Shown here in pieces: positions 25,691 to 35,677 of a stretch of DNA of 49,652 bases. A program made the position numbers and the translations under genes. The notes beneath the pieces are model-generated. The model was not told the DNA's origin. It worked only from the letters and a program-made list of their open reading frames with translations, and searched no databases. Numbering within the stretch: position 1 is the stretch's first letter; every line of letters starts with the position of its first letter. Source of the stretch: an uncultured Lachnospiraceae bacterium (GTDB taxonomy: Bacteria > Bacillota > Clostridia > Lachnospirales > Lachnospiraceae); NCBI GenBank assembly GCA_947626795.1, contig CANQTH010000011.1, positions 1 to 49,652 of the forward strand, in the 5' to 3' direction.

Positions 25691-25730
25691 GATGCTGCAT
25701 GGGACAAAGCTGTCCCGCGCGGCATCTTTT
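25691..25730 (+). terminator. Intrinsic terminator ending unit 1
   Basis: GATGC ... GCATC forms the base of a hairpin of about 16 bp whose tip is GGGACA-AAGC-TGTCCC (one mismatch, two G-U pairs), followed by TTTT. It lies 14 bases beyond the stop codon. Confidence 0.85.
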
Positions 25731-25783
25731 CATTTCCTTGCCCTGATGGGAACGGCAGAGAAAATGCAATATGAATATTATTG

Positions 25784-25812
25784 TTGAAAATATTCAAAAC
25801 GAGTATTATAAT
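25784..25812 (+). promoter_or_regulatory. Promoter/operator P2 of unit 2
   Basis: TTGAAA (25784-25789), a 17-base spacer and a perfect TATAAT (25807-25812). The -35 lies in TTGAA-AATA-TTCAA. A wider dyad GAATATT-N9-AATATTC starts at 25773 and covers it. The same layout occurs at 35678. Confidence 0.88.
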
Positions 25813-25852
25813 AGAAAAAAACAGGAAAGGAAAAAGGAAGAAAGGAATGCTT

Positions 25853-27736
25853 ATGAAGTGGAAACGTTTTTTGTGCATGGGAATTGCGGCAGCTTTGTTG
25901 TGCCAGGCGCTGCCTATGGAGTTGGCGCAGGCAAAAGAGGCGCAGGCAGAAAATAGCGCGCCGCAGGCGCAGGACGCCGGGCTGCGGTTTGGGATGATTT
26001 CCGGCGCGGCCGAGTATGCTTTGGGAGAGACGCAAAAAGGGACATTGACGGAAAACGGCGAAGAGGGGCAGTATTATAAATTTACGCTTCCTTCTTCCGG
26101 GAAGATCCAGATCACAGGGATGGCATACATGGAATATATCGGCATGGCCTTGTATGATGCGGATGCCCAGGAGCTATGGAGCGGCACTCTAGGCTGGAAC
26201 AGCACGTCGGAGGTCATACCGATCGACCAGACGTTTTTCTTAGCGTCAGGGACATATTATGTTAGCGTGTATAAGAGATACGGCTGTTTTGGGGATTATA
26301 ATTTTATGATAGAAACGACGTCCTCAGACGAGACGTTCCCGGAGTCGGGCGGAGGATCGAATAATTCCATGGATGCCGCAAATGAGGTAGAGATGGATGG
26401 GCAGGAATATCATGCGCAGTTGGCCTTAAACGATGAAAAGGATTTCTGGAAGCTGACGTTAGACACGTCCGGGGAAATTGATTTTAACGCTACTTTTTAT
26501 CATATGGAGTATGTGCAGTGGAAATTATATGATGAAAATGGAGAGGAATTGCTGCGCGATAACCCGGGGTGGAATTCAACGACGGAAAATATCACGGTGG
26601 CCGGGAGCTGGAATCTGACAAAAGGCACATATTATATTTCGGCTAGTTTATATGGCAGTTATGGGAAATATTGTTTTTCCCTGCTTTTTTCGCCTTCCAA
26701 TGAATCTTATTCCGAGCCGAATGGAGGGAGCAATAATACGGTAGGGACGGCTTCTGACATGGAATTGGGGAAAGCTTACACAGGGCAGCTTGCCATCAAT
26801 GATGAGAAGGATTTTTATCGGTTTGACCTGGAAGCGAATAAAATGCTGGAAATCAGCATTAGCTCCCCAATGGAACGCTTATGGGTGAAGCTGTTTGATG
26901 AGCGGGGCGAGGAAGTTTGGACGGATTATTTGTCCTGGAATCAGGTGCTTGGGAGGATCGCTTATACGCGTTCGACATCATTGGAAAAAGGGACGTATTA
27001 TCTGGCACTGCAAAGATATGATAACTATAACGAGTATGAGGGAAATTATTCTGTAAAGGCGAGGGACCTGACAAAAGAGAACTGCCCGCATAAAAGTAAC
27101 AGCGCGCTTTGGCGCACCGAGAAAGTGACGAAGGCGAGCGTGTCCCAAAACGGCAGCATCGAAAGGGTCTGCTCCGCGTGCGGCGCAAAAAGCAAGACGG
27201 TGATCTATGCGGCAAAATATATCAAGCTTACGAAGGCGACGTTTACTTATAATGGGAAAACGCAGAAGCCAGGGGTAACGCTTACAGACAGCCAGGGGAA
27301 AATATTAAGAAATGGAACGGATTACACGCTTTCTTATTCTGGAAATTGCAAGGATGTGGGGAAATATAAGATAACGGCTGTTTTGAAAGGGAACTATGCG
27401 GGGACGCGCAGCTCTTCCATCACAATAAGGCCAAAGGGGCTTGGGATCTCAAAGATCGAGCCAAATTCCAGGGATTTTCGGGTAAGATGGAAAAAACAGA
27501 CGGTGCAGACAAAAGGATATGAGCTTCAGTACTCCACAACAAGCAAATTTTCTAAGAAAGACACCAAAAAGGTGATGCTGAAAAATACGACCACGTCCAA
27601 GAAGGTGACGGGCGTAAAGCCAAATAAGAATTATTATGTGCGGATCCGTTCTTATAAAGAAGTGTCGGTAGATGGGAAGAAAGAAAAGATTTATTCCGCG
27701 TGGTCGAAAACAAAGCAGACGAAGACAAAGAGATAA
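25853..27736 (+). CDS. Secreted PPC-repeat protein with MBG-like and FN3 domains (paralogue 2)
   Basis: A 627-residue exported protein. The signal peptide begins MKWKRFLCMGIAAALL and ends near AQA. Three PPC-type repeats (about 60-420) are closely related to those of the product at 24058. A CPH ... CSACG segment and an Ig-like domain of the type F-x-YNGK-x-QKPGV ... GTDYTLSY ... GNYAGT follow (about 465-540), then a C-terminal FN3. AAAGGA six bases before ATG 25853 is preferred over the ATG at 25847. No wall anchor. It is the first gene after promoter P2. The pair probably arose by duplication, with the Ig-like domain gained or lost in one copy. Confidence 0.8.
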   Translation: MKWKRFLCMGIAAALLCQALPMELAQAKEAQAENSAPQAQDAGLRFGMISGAAEYALGETQKGTLTENGEEGQYYKFTLPSSGKIQITGMAYMEYIGMALYDADAQELWSGTLGWNSTSEVIPIDQTFFLASGTYYVSVYKRYGCFGDYNFMIETTSSDETFPESGGGSNNSMDAANEVEMDGQEYHAQLALNDEKDFWKLTLDTSGEIDFNATFYHMEYVQWKLYDENGEELLRDNPGWNSTTENITVAGSWNLTKGTYYISASLYGSYGKYCFSLLFSPSNESYSEPNGGSNNTVGTASDMELGKAYTGQLAINDEKDFYRFDLEANKMLEISISSPMERLWVKLFDERGEEVWTDYLSWNQVLGRIAYTRSTSLEKGTYYLALQRYDNYNEYEGNYSVKARDLTKENCPHKSNSALWRTEKVTKASVSQNGSIERVCSACGAKSKTVIYAAKYIKLTKATFTYNGKTQKPGVTLTDSQGKILRNGTDYTLSYSGNCKDVGKYKITAVLKGNYAGTRSSSITIRPKGLGISKIEPNSRDFRVRWKKQTVQTKGYELQYSTTSKFSKKDTKKVMLKNTTTSKKVTGVKPNKNYYVRIRSYKEVSVDGKKEKIYSAWSKTKQTKTKR

Positions 27737-27754
27737 GATGGAGGTTCGGCGGAC

Positions 27755-30700
27755 ATGAGTTCTGAGATCAGAAGGAAATGGGAAAAGGAAAAAAGAAGGA
27801 AGGGATCGCTTGTGAAATGGAAACGTTTATTTTGCATAGGAATAGCGGCGTCCATGTTAAGCCAGGGGCTGCCTGTGGCATGGATGCAGGCGGAGGCGGC
27901 GCAGACAGAAAGCAGCGCGCTGCAAGCGCAGGATGCAGGGGAAAGGGCTGCAAGCGGGAGCCTGGCATTTGAGGATTACCAGTATGCGGCGCTGGAAGAC
28001 GGGACGGTAGAGATCACGAAATATACGGGGAGCGATACGGAAGTCGTCGTGCCAGGGAAAATTGACGGGAAAAGCGTGACACGGATCAAAGATGCTTTTG
28101 CAAATAATACGGATATTGTAAGGGTAGAATTGCCAGAGGGCTTGAAAGAAATAGAGGGGTTCGCGTTTAGCGGATGTTATAATTTGGGAGAAATTGTGCT
28201 GCCAGAAGGGCTTGAGAGGATAGAAGGAATAGTGTTTCAAGGCTGTGATGGATTAAAGGATGTAAGGCTTCCGGAAAGTTTGCGGGAAATAGAAGGTTCG
28301 GCATTTATCGGGTGCAGTGGCCTTGAAAAGATAGAGCTTCCTCCTAATTTGGAGAAAATAGAAGTAAGTGCATTTATCGGATGCAATAGTTTGGCAAAAA
28401 TAGATGTCTCGGCGGAAAATGTGAATTATAGTTCGGAAAATGGACTGCTGTATGATCTGGAAAAGACAAGATTGATCGTATGCCCAGGCGGGATGCAAGG
28501 GGAAGTGGAGCTGGCAGAAACCGTAAAAGAAATAGGCGAGTACGCCTTTGAGAGATGTGACGATCTGATGGGGGTGGCATTACCGAGAGCGCTGGAGAAA
28601 ATAGGAAATTATGCATTTTGTGAATGCAGGAAGTTGGAAAAGATCGAGTTGCCGGAGCGGGTGGCCGAGATTGGGGAAGGGGCATTTAATGGATGTGAGA
28701 ATTTAAGCTGGATAGGCGTATCGGAAAAGAATATGGCTTATAGTTCGGAAGAGGGGAAGTTGTATGATAAGGGGAAGACAGAGCTGCTGATTTGCCCCAA
28801 AAAGATCGAAGGGGTAGCAAAGCTGCCAGAAAGCGTGGTAGCCATAGGGGAATCGGCATTTAACGAATGCGGCGATCTGACGGGGATAGATTTTCCGGAT
28901 GGCTTGGAAAAAATCGGCGAGAGGGCATTTTACGGATGCGAAGGAATTACAGAGTTAAAATTTCCGGAAAGCCTGACCGAGATCGGAAGAGGGGCATTTG
29001 AACAATGTGGGGGCATCGCAGACATAGAATTGCCAAGTAATTTGAAGACAATAGAAGACCATGTGTTTACTTTTTGCGTGAAGTTAAGGAATGTAGTTAT
29101 CCCTGAAAATGTAAGCAAGATAGGAAAACAGGCATTTTGGGGCTGCAGCAGCCTTGAAAGGATAGAGCTTCCGGAAGGTTTGGAAGAACTAGAGGGGGAA
29201 GGGAATGAAAGCCCATTCGCAAATTGCCGGAGTTTGGTCTGGATCGATGTAGCGGAAAATAATTTGAATTATAGTTCGGAAGATGGGATATTATATGATA
29301 AAGAAAAGGAAAATTTATTAATATGCCCAAATGGGAGGGGAGGGAATGTAAAGCTTCCGGAAGGCGTAAGAAAAATTGAAGATGAAGCATTTTGGGATTG
29401 CCAAAACATAACAGGGATAGAGCTTCCGGAAAGCCTGGAAGAAATCGGCTGGTTTTCTTTTTATAGATGCGTAGGCTTGGAAGAACTGGAATTGAAGGGA
29501 AACCAGCAAAGCATTTATGATGATGCATTTTATTGGTGCGATAATCTGAATAGCATATACATACCCAATAATGTGACCAGCATAGGAACGGACGCGTTTG
29601 AACGGTGTGGGACTGATCTGACCGTATACGGGGATTCTGATTCCTATGCAGAAGGATACTGCGCATCCAACGGCATTCCGTTCGTCAGCCTGGACAATGG
29701 CGTTATCTGCAATTTTGATGCGGCGGGAGGCAATCTGGAAGAGGGCGAGAATGCAAAGACCGTATATTTCCATGAGCCGTATGGGGCTTTGCCAGAGCCG
29801 AGCCGCGCAGGCTTTCGTTTTGCGGGATGGCATACTGCGGCAAAAGGCGGGGAAGAAGTGACGGACGAGACGGATGTGTCCGCTTACCGGGAACATACGC
29901 TGTATGCGCATTGGGAACGGGAGGGAAATCTCCTGGCGTCTTATGGATTTAGCGAGGAAGATTTGGAAGACTGGGAGATTGAAGACCTTTCCGGGAACGG
30001 CTTTTATGCGAAGCTGAACGGGGAAAGCGCGGCGATCGCGGAAGGGATTTTGACGCTGCCGGGAGGCGGGCCTTCTTCGGATGCGGCATATTTGGAACTC
30101 CCGGGCGAGATTTTTGAAAATCAGGATACTTTGACCATCAACGTCTGGCTGAAGAACCAGACAAGATCCGATTATTATTCCGCAATGTATTTTGGGACGA
30201 AAAGCAAGTATGTGGACAGCTCTTATTCCAATGAAAGCCCCATGAACTATTGGCTTTTGTCCCCTGCGGAGGTTGGAGACGTATTTAAGTCCGTGTGGAC
30301 GGACGCCGATTCGGCGAGCGCGCCGTTTAGTACAGAGACAATGACTTCTGACGTAAAGACAGGGACAGGCTGGGCAATGTATACCACAGTCATTACGCCG
30401 GACAGCATCACAGGATATTACAACGGCGTGGAGGCGTGCAGGGATAGCAAGACAAAGACAACGACGGATTTCGGGACAGATCTTGTGGCTTATGTCGGAC
30501 GTTCCCCTTATTATGATGATTTTTACGAAGGCGGAGTCTATGGCATAGAAATTTATGGCGAGGAACTGACGGGAGAGGAAGTGCTGGACTGCTATTATGA
30601 GCAGATGGCGCAGCCGGAGCTTGCGAAAGGCATAGCGGAAAATCTGACGGAGGACGACATACGAGGGGAAAACGAAAGCCTTGGCGAAGTCTGCCATGAC

Positions 30701-33700
30701 TTGACGTTCCCGAAGGAGAAAGACGGCCTTTCCCTTAACTGGGAGTCAAGCGATGAATCCGTGATCGGAAATGACGGGGACTATCGATATGACGGGCTGG
30801 AAGAGCAGACGATAACCGTGACGGCGATCGCAATGCACGACGACCAGGAAATATACCGGAAATCCTTTGACGTGACCGTAAAAAGCGTAGGGAAGACAGA
30901 GCTGGACGCGTTTAACGCCATGGAAATCCCGAATGCGGATCATATAAAAGGGAATATCACGCTGCCCGTGCAAGGGATCGCAGGGTCCCCCATTATCTGG
31001 GAGAGCAGCGAAGAAGACGTCATTTCGGTGGAAGCGCAGGGGGATGTCCCGGGCGGGATCGTCACAAGGCAGGAAGAAGATGTGAAGGTAACGCTGACAG
31101 CGACGTTGATGCAGGGAAGCGGGGACGTATCGCGGGAATTTGAGCTGACGGTTAAAAAGAAACCAAGCCTGGATGCGACGACGGATTATGTTTTCGCTTA
31201 TTACAAAGGATACGGCGAGGGACAAGAGAAGATTTACTTTGCGGCAAGCAGGGACGGCCTGACATGGGGCGAGATGAACGGCGGAGATCCGATCCTGGAA
31301 TCCACGCTGGGAACGACGGGATTGCGCGACCCGTACTTGTTCCGTTCTCCGGAAGGGGATAAATTCTATCTGTTGGCGACCGATCTGTCCGCATATCAGG
31401 GGAATGGGGTCGTGTCGCGCAATGGAAGCCAGGCTGTCATGGTATGGGAATCGGATGACCTGGTGCATTGGGGCGAGCAAAGGATGGTAGAGGTCGCTGC
31501 CGGGATTGATGCCGGATGCGCGTGGGCGCCGGAGGCGTGTTATGACGAGACTACGCAGGAATATCTTTTATTCTGGGCATCTACGACGCCAGCGGATAAT
31601 TACGGGAAGCAGCAGGTATACTATTGCAAGACCAGGGACTTCCATACATTTACAGAACCAAAGCTTTGGATCGAAAGCGAGAACAGCGTGATAGACGTCA
31701 CCGTGGCAAAAGATCCGGAAACAGGCGATTATTACCGGATCTGCGTGGACTACAGCGGGTATGACGCCTATATTGAGAGATCCGATTCCCTGTTAGGGGA
31801 ATGGACGCGGGTAAAGGACGGGTTTGCCCATGACCTGGGGCCGATCTTATTCGCGTTCAACAGCGACGATGTGGAGACGGCAAATGCAAAATGGGGCGTT
31901 GCGATGGACGCGTATGCTTCCGGTGGATATTATTTCCTGGGGGCAGATCGTTTGGAAAGCGAGGACTACGCGGAATTGGAGACGTCGCTGCCGACCGTGA
32001 TGCATCATGGGTCTGTCTTAAATATCACGGCGGATGAATATGACGCCCTGGTACAGGAATATGGGGTGGAAGGCCTTGAGCCGGAAGAGCAGCCGGAGTT
32101 TCAATATGAAGAATTAGAAGACGGGACGCTGGAGCTGACGGAATACACGGGCAGCGCTTCGGTAGTAACAGTTCCAGACGAGGTCAATGGCAAGAGCGTG
32201 AAGAAAATAGGGGAAAATGCATTTTCCTTAAATGACGCCATTGAAAAAATAGAAATTCCGGGAAGCGTTGAGGAAATTAGCAGATTGGCATTTTACGGCT
32301 GCGGCAGCCTGACAGAAATAGAAGTGTCCGGGGATAATCCGGAGTATAGCTCGCAGGACGGCATATTGTACGATAAGGAAAAAACGGAACTGATCTGCTT
32401 CCCATCAGGGAAAGGTGGGAAAGTAGAGATCTTGGGCGGCGTGACGCGGATCGGGGAGAATGCGTTTTATGAGAACAGCCGCATTACGGAAGTAAGCATC
32501 CAGGAAGGGGTGGAAGCGATCGGGGCGTCCGCCTTCGACGGCTGCGATAAGCTCTTGCGCGCAGATCTTCCGGAAAGCCTGCGGAGCATAGGGGAATTTG
32601 CGTTTTGGGGATGCGTAAGTATGGAAAGCGCATACATACCGAAACAGGTAAGCAGCATAGAACTGTCGTTTTCAGGGTGCAGCGAAGGCCTGGAAATTTA
32701 TGGGTATTCCGAAAGCGCGGCGGAAGAATATTGCAATGAGGATGGGATTGTTTTTGTCAGCCTGGACAATGGGGTAAAATGCAGCCTGGATGCTGCGGGC
32801 GGCAGTTTGGAGGAAGGCGATTATGCCGCATATTACAGGCAGCCATATGGGCAGATGCCAGAGCCTTCCCGCGACGGATATGTGTTCGCCGGATGGTATA
32901 CAGAGCCGGAAGGCGGCGAGGAAGTGACGGCGCAGACTGTTGTGTCGGATTACCGTGCGCATACGCTGTACGCGCATTGGGAAGCCGACAGATCCGTAAA
33001 GAGCATTCGCCTGGACAAGACGGAGCTTTCCCTGGAAGTGGGAGAGGAATATCTGCTGGCGGCCACAATTGAGCCGTCGGATGCGTACGATGAGGTGTCT
33101 TGGAGATCAGATCAGCCTGGCGTGGCAAACGTGGGCGCAGATGGGAAAGTGAGGGCTTTGAAGCCGGGAACGGCGACGATAACGGCGACAGCGGGAGGCA
33201 AGAGCGCGGATTGCGTTGTCACCGTGTCGGAAAGGAAACAGGACGACGCAGGTGACGGGGACGGCGGGGAGACAGAAGTTGCAGTAACGAAGGTGACGGT
33301 CAGCCCTGCGAGCCTGTCATTGGAAGTAGGGGAAAAACAGAAACTCTCCGTCCAGATCTCGCCAAGCGGCGCCAGCGGCCAAAAGGTTGCCTGGGCCTCA
33401 AGCAATGAGGAGGCGGCTTCTGTCAGCCAGGATGGGACAGTGACGGCAAATGCCGTAGGGACGGCGACGATAACGGCGACAGCGGGAGGCAAGAGTGCGG
33501 ATTGCGTTGTCACCGTATCGGAAAGAAAGCAGGACGGCGCAGGCGACGGGGACGACAGCGGGAACGCGGGAAGCGGCAGCGGGAATACTGGAGGCGATAG
33601 CGGGAACGCGGGAAGCGGCAGCGGGAATGCTGGAGGCGATAGCGGGAACGCGGGAAGCGGCAGCGGGAATGCCGGGGAGACAGAAGTTGCGGTAACGAAG

Positions 33701-34768
33701 GTGACGGTCAGCCCTGTGAGCCTGTCCCTGGAAATAGGCGAGAAACGGACATTGGCTGTCTCAATCTCGCCCAGCAATGCCACGGATCAAGCGGTTGTCT
33801 GGACCTCAAGCAATAAGAATGTGGCTGTGGTCGATGTTTTCGGGAATGTGACGGCAAATGCCGAAGGCTCAGCTACCATAACGGCGACCGCTTCAAATGG
33901 CTTAAAAGCGTCCTGCAAGGTGTCTGTGAAAAAGAAAGCCGTTGCGGCCACAAAGGTGACAGGGATAAAATTGAATAAGTCATCTTTGAATTTGAAAGTA
34001 GGGAAAAAGTATGCGCTGCGGGCTGTTGTGTCAAAGACAGGAAGCGGATATGTCAGCGTGAGCTGGTCGGTCAATAACGCCAAGATCGCATCCGTAAGCA
34101 GGGATGGGGTGGTGACGGCAAAAAAAGCCGGAAAAACGGTCGTTACAGTGAAAGCAGGAGGGCTAAAGTTAAGCTGCGCGGTGAAAGTGAGCAATCTGCC
34201 AAAGCCCAAAGTATCTGCAAAGCTGCTCTCTTACAATAGCGTAAAGGTGTCCTGGAAACGCCTGGGAGACGCGCAAGGCTATGGCGTTTACCGTTCCACA
34301 TCCAAGAATGGGAGCTACAAAAAGATAAAAACCGTGGGGAAAAACGTGACATCCATAAAAGATGCGGGGATGAAAGGGGGAAAATCTTATTATTATAAGG
34401 TGGCCGTTTACGTGTCAGTCGGAGGGAAAAAGATATACGGAGAGAAATCTGCGGCCTCAAAAAAGATCGTATTAGGGAAACCATCGGATTTAAGCGGCAA
34501 TATCGTATTTTTGCCGAACCATCAGGCGAGGATCACATGGTCTGTGAAAAATGCGCAGAAAGTTCAGATCGAGAAAAGAGAGGATAATGGCGGGTATAAG
34601 ATCTGGAAGAAAGTAAACGCCAGCGAAAAGAAAGCGGTTTTTTCTTATGATGAGAGTATTTTTAGGCAAGGGCATACCTATAAATTCCGGATCCGGGCGT
34701 ACCGTGTGGTAAATGGAAAGAAATATTACAGTAATTATGTGAACCTGCAGGGCTTCTTCAAAAAATAG
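27755..34768 (+). CDS. Giant secreted mosaic protein: BspA-type LRR, InlB_B, LamG-like, GH43-like, BIG2, FN3
   Basis: A protein of 2337 residues, or 2318 if the GTG at 27812, whose signal peptide matches the previous gene, is used. In order: BspA-type LRRs (about 75-615), InlB_B beta-grasp repeat (655-715), LamG-like jelly roll (725-925), two atypical Ig-like domains (950-1135), and a five-blade GH43-like glycosidase domain (1142-1430; GLRDPYLF and WAPEACYDE carry candidate acids). Then a second LRR block (1440-1660), a second InlB_B repeat, three to four BIG2 domains with a Gly/Ser/Asn linker, and C-terminal FN3 domains. It probably binds and trims host or dietary glycans at the cell surface. 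No LPXTG or SLH anchor. Confidence 0.82.
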   Translation: MSSEIRRKWEKEKRRKGSLVKWKRLFCIGIAASMLSQGLPVAWMQAEAAQTESSALQAQDAGERAASGSLAFEDYQYAALEDGTVEITKYTGSDTEVVVPGKIDGKSVTRIKDAFANNTDIVRVELPEGLKEIEGFAFSGCYNLGEIVLPEGLERIEGIVFQGCDGLKDVRLPESLREIEGSAFIGCSGLEKIELPPNLEKIEVSAFIGCNSLAKIDVSAENVNYSSENGLLYDLEKTRLIVCPGGMQGEVELAETVKEIGEYAFERCDDLMGVALPRALEKIGNYAFCECRKLEKIELPERVAEIGEGAFNGCENLSWIGVSEKNMAYSSEEGKLYDKGKTELLICPKKIEGVAKLPESVVAIGESAFNECGDLTGIDFPDGLEKIGERAFYGCEGITELKFPESLTEIGRGAFEQCGGIADIELPSNLKTIEDHVFTFCVKLRNVVIPENVSKIGKQAFWGCSSLERIELPEGLEELEGEGNESPFANCRSLVWIDVAENNLNYSSEDGILYDKEKENLLICPNGRGGNVKLPEGVRKIEDEAFWDCQNITGIELPESLEEIGWFSFYRCVGLEELELKGNQQSIYDDAFYWCDNLNSIYIPNNVTSIGTDAFERCGTDLTVYGDSDSYAEGYCASNGIPFVSLDNGVICNFDAAGGNLEEGENAKTVYFHEPYGALPEPSRAGFRFAGWHTAAKGGEEVTDETDVSAYREHTLYAHWEREGNLLASYGFSEEDLEDWEIEDLSGNGFYAKLNGESAAIAEGILTLPGGGPSSDAAYLELPGEIFENQDTLTINVWLKNQTRSDYYSAMYFGTKSKYVDSSYSNESPMNYWLLSPAEVGDVFKSVWTDADSASAPFSTETMTSDVKTGTGWAMYTTVITPDSITGYYNGVEACRDSKTKTTTDFGTDLVAYVGRSPYYDDFYEGGVYGIEIYGEELTGEEVLDCYYEQMAQPELAKGIAENLTEDDIRGENESLGEVCHDLTFPKEKDGLSLNWESSDESVIGNDGDYRYDGLEEQTITVTAIAMHDDQEIYRKSFDVTVKSVGKTELDAFNAMEIPNADHIKGNITLPVQGIAGSPIIWESSEEDVISVEAQGDVPGGIVTRQEEDVKVTLTATLMQGSGDVSREFELTVKKKPSLDATTDYVFAYYKGYGEGQEKIYFAASRDGLTWGEMNGGDPILESTLGTTGLRDPYLFRSPEGDKFYLLATDLSAYQGNGVVSRNGSQAVMVWESDDLVHWGEQRMVEVAAGIDAGCAWAPEACYDETTQEYLLFWASTTPADNYGKQQVYYCKTRDFHTFTEPKLWIESENSVIDVTVAKDPETGDYYRICVDYSGYDAYIERSDSLLGEWTRVKDGFAHDLGPILFAFNSDDVETANAKWGVAMDAYASGGYYFLGADRLESEDYAELETSLPTVMHHGSVLNITADEYDALVQEYGVEGLEPEEQPEFQYEELEDGTLELTEYTGSASVVTVPDEVNGKSVKKIGENAFSLNDAIEKIEIPGSVEEISRLAFYGCGSLTEIEVSGDNPEYSSQDGILYDKEKTELICFPSGKGGKVEILGGVTRIGENAFYENSRITEVSIQEGVEAIGASAFDGCDKLLRADLPESLRSIGEFAFWGCVSMESAYIPKQVSSIELSFSGCSEGLEIYGYSESAAEEYCNEDGIVFVSLDNGVKCSLDAAGGSLEEGDYAAYYRQPYGQMPEPSRDGYVFAGWYTEPEGGEEVTAQTVVSDYRAHTLYAHWEADRSVKSIRLDKTELSLEVGEEYLLAATIEPSDAYDEVSWRSDQPGVANVGADGKVRALKPGTATITATAGGKSADCVVTVSERKQDDAGDGDGGETEVAVTKVTVSPASLSLEVGEKQKLSVQISPSGASGQKVAWASSNEEAASVSQDGTVTANAVGTATITATAGGKSADCVVTVSERKQDGAGDGDDSGNAGSGSGNTGGDSGNAGSGSGNAGGDSGNAGSGSGNAGETEVAVTKVTVSPVSLSLEIGEKRTLAVSISPSNATDQAVVWTSSNKNVAVVDVFGNVTANAEGSATITATASNGLKASCKVSVKKKAVAATKVTGIKLNKSSLNLKVGKKYALRAVVSKTGSGYVSVSWSVNNAKIASVSRDGVVTAKKAGKTVVTVKAGGLKLSCAVKVSNLPKPKVSAKLLSYNSVKVSWKRLGDAQGYGVYRSTSKNGSYKKIKTVGKNVTSIKDAGMKGGKSYYYKVAVYVSVGGKKIYGEKSAASKKIVLGKPSDLSGNIVFLPNHQARITWSVKNAQKVQIEKREDNGGYKIWKKVNASEKKAVFSYDESIFRQGHTYKFRIRAYRVVNGKKYYSNYVNLQGFFKK
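33170..33552 (+). repeat. Near-identical 291-bp duplication within BIG2 region
   Basis: The block starting ACGGCGACGATAACGGCGAC at 33170 returns at 33461 with few changes over about 90 bases. The 97-codon period matches one BIG2 domain plus linker, a recent in-frame duplication. Confidence 0.75.
33557..33676 (+). repeat. 42-bp tandem repeat encoding a Ser-Gly-Asn linker
   Basis: About three copies of a 42-base unit (starting at 33557, 33599 and 33641) encode the 14-residue SGNAGSGSGNAGGD linker between BIG2 domains. Copies are nearly identical, so the number may vary between strains. Confidence 0.85.
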
Positions 34769-34787
34769 CAGGATGATATGGAATAAA

Positions 34788-34835
34788 TCTGGCTTGGGCG
34801 GGAGTTTGTTTACCGTTGCCCATGCCCAGGCCAGA
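34788..34835 (+). other. Hairpin between the giant protein and the small FN3 gene
   Basis: TCTGGCTTGGGC (34788-34799) pairs with GCCCAGGCCAGA (34824-34835), 12 bp with one G-U pair and a 24-base loop. No T run follows. It may protect or partly terminate the upstream message. Confidence 0.5.
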
Positions 34836-34870
34836 AAATTCAAACCAAGCATTGGAAAGGAAATGGAAAG

Positions 34871-35602
34871 ATGAGGAAGAAAAGGTTGATCTCCATGCTG
34901 CTGGCGGCGCTGTTGGTATGGGGGATCGTGCCGGAACAGGCTGCGGTTTCTGTTGCTGGGATGGGCAGCGAGAAGGAAATTGTGCTGGAAGAGCGGGCGG
35001 CAGGAAAATTAGAAGCGCCGAAAATTGCATGGTTCACTGGGAGCGGGCGATCTTCCGTAAAGGTGTGGTTGTATAAAAAGGTAAAAGGGGCGGATGGCTA
35101 TGATCTGTATTGGTCGAAAAACAAAAACGGCCCTTATTATAAGGTTTTTATGGGAAAGCGGGGCGATAAGAGGATTTGTATAAAAAAACCGCAGGCAGGC
35201 CAATCTATATATATGTATGCTATCGCGTATAAAAAAGTAGGAACGAAGAAAATTTATGGAAAAAAGTCAAGAACAGCGGCATACACGCCGGGGAAAAAGC
35301 CAGAATACTTACGAAATACAGGAATGAAAGTGGATAAAAGCAAGTATATGTTGACGTTCACATGGGCGGTGGACAATGCGGAAAAAGTCCAAATAGAACG
35401 AAAAGAGGATAATGGGAAATATAAGATCTGGATGACTGTGGACGCAAGCAAGAGGAAGGCGTCTGCATCTTACAATAAAAATGGTTTCCGGAGAGGGCAT
35501 GAATATAAATTCCGGATGCGGGCTTATAATTCAGTCGATGGGAAAAAATATTACAGCCGTTATGTGAATTTGCCGGGGATTAGCATAGGGAAAAAGAATT
35601 GA
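34871..35602 (+). CDS. Small secreted FN3-type protein
   Basis: A 243-residue protein with a signal peptide (RKKRLISMLLAALLVWGIV, cleavage near VSVAG or later). Two FN3-like modules follow (about 50-140 and 150-240), with repeated W-x-K-x-x-G-A-D-GY and HEYKFRMRAYNSVDGKKYYS segments. The C-terminal module closely resembles the last domain of the giant upstream protein and of the next gene. AGGAAATGGAAAG precedes the ATG. It might compete for or share the same binding partner as the larger FN3 proteins. Function unknown. Confidence 0.75.
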   Translation: MRKKRLISMLLAALLVWGIVPEQAAVSVAGMGSEKEIVLEERAAGKLEAPKIAWFTGSGRSSVKVWLYKKVKGADGYDLYWSKNKNGPYYKVFMGKRGDKRICIKKPQAGQSIYMYAIAYKKVGTKKIYGKKSRTAAYTPGKKPEYLRNTGMKVDKSKYMLTFTWAVDNAEKVQIERKEDNGKYKIWMTVDASKRKASASYNKNGFRRGHEYKFRMRAYNSVDGKKYYSRYVNLPGISIGKKN

Positions 35603-35611
35603 GGTTTGGAC

Positions 35612-35638
35612 GGCAGGCAGCCAATCTTACTGCCTGCC
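35612..35638 (+). terminator. Hairpin ending unit 2
   Basis: GGCAGGCAG (35612-35620) and CTGCCTGCC (35630-35638) form a perfect 9-bp stem ten bases after the stop codon, followed by ATTAAAAC rather than a clean T run. Confidence 0.6.
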
Positions 35639-35677
35639 ATTAAAACAATCCTCAGAAACGCAAAACGAATATTTATA

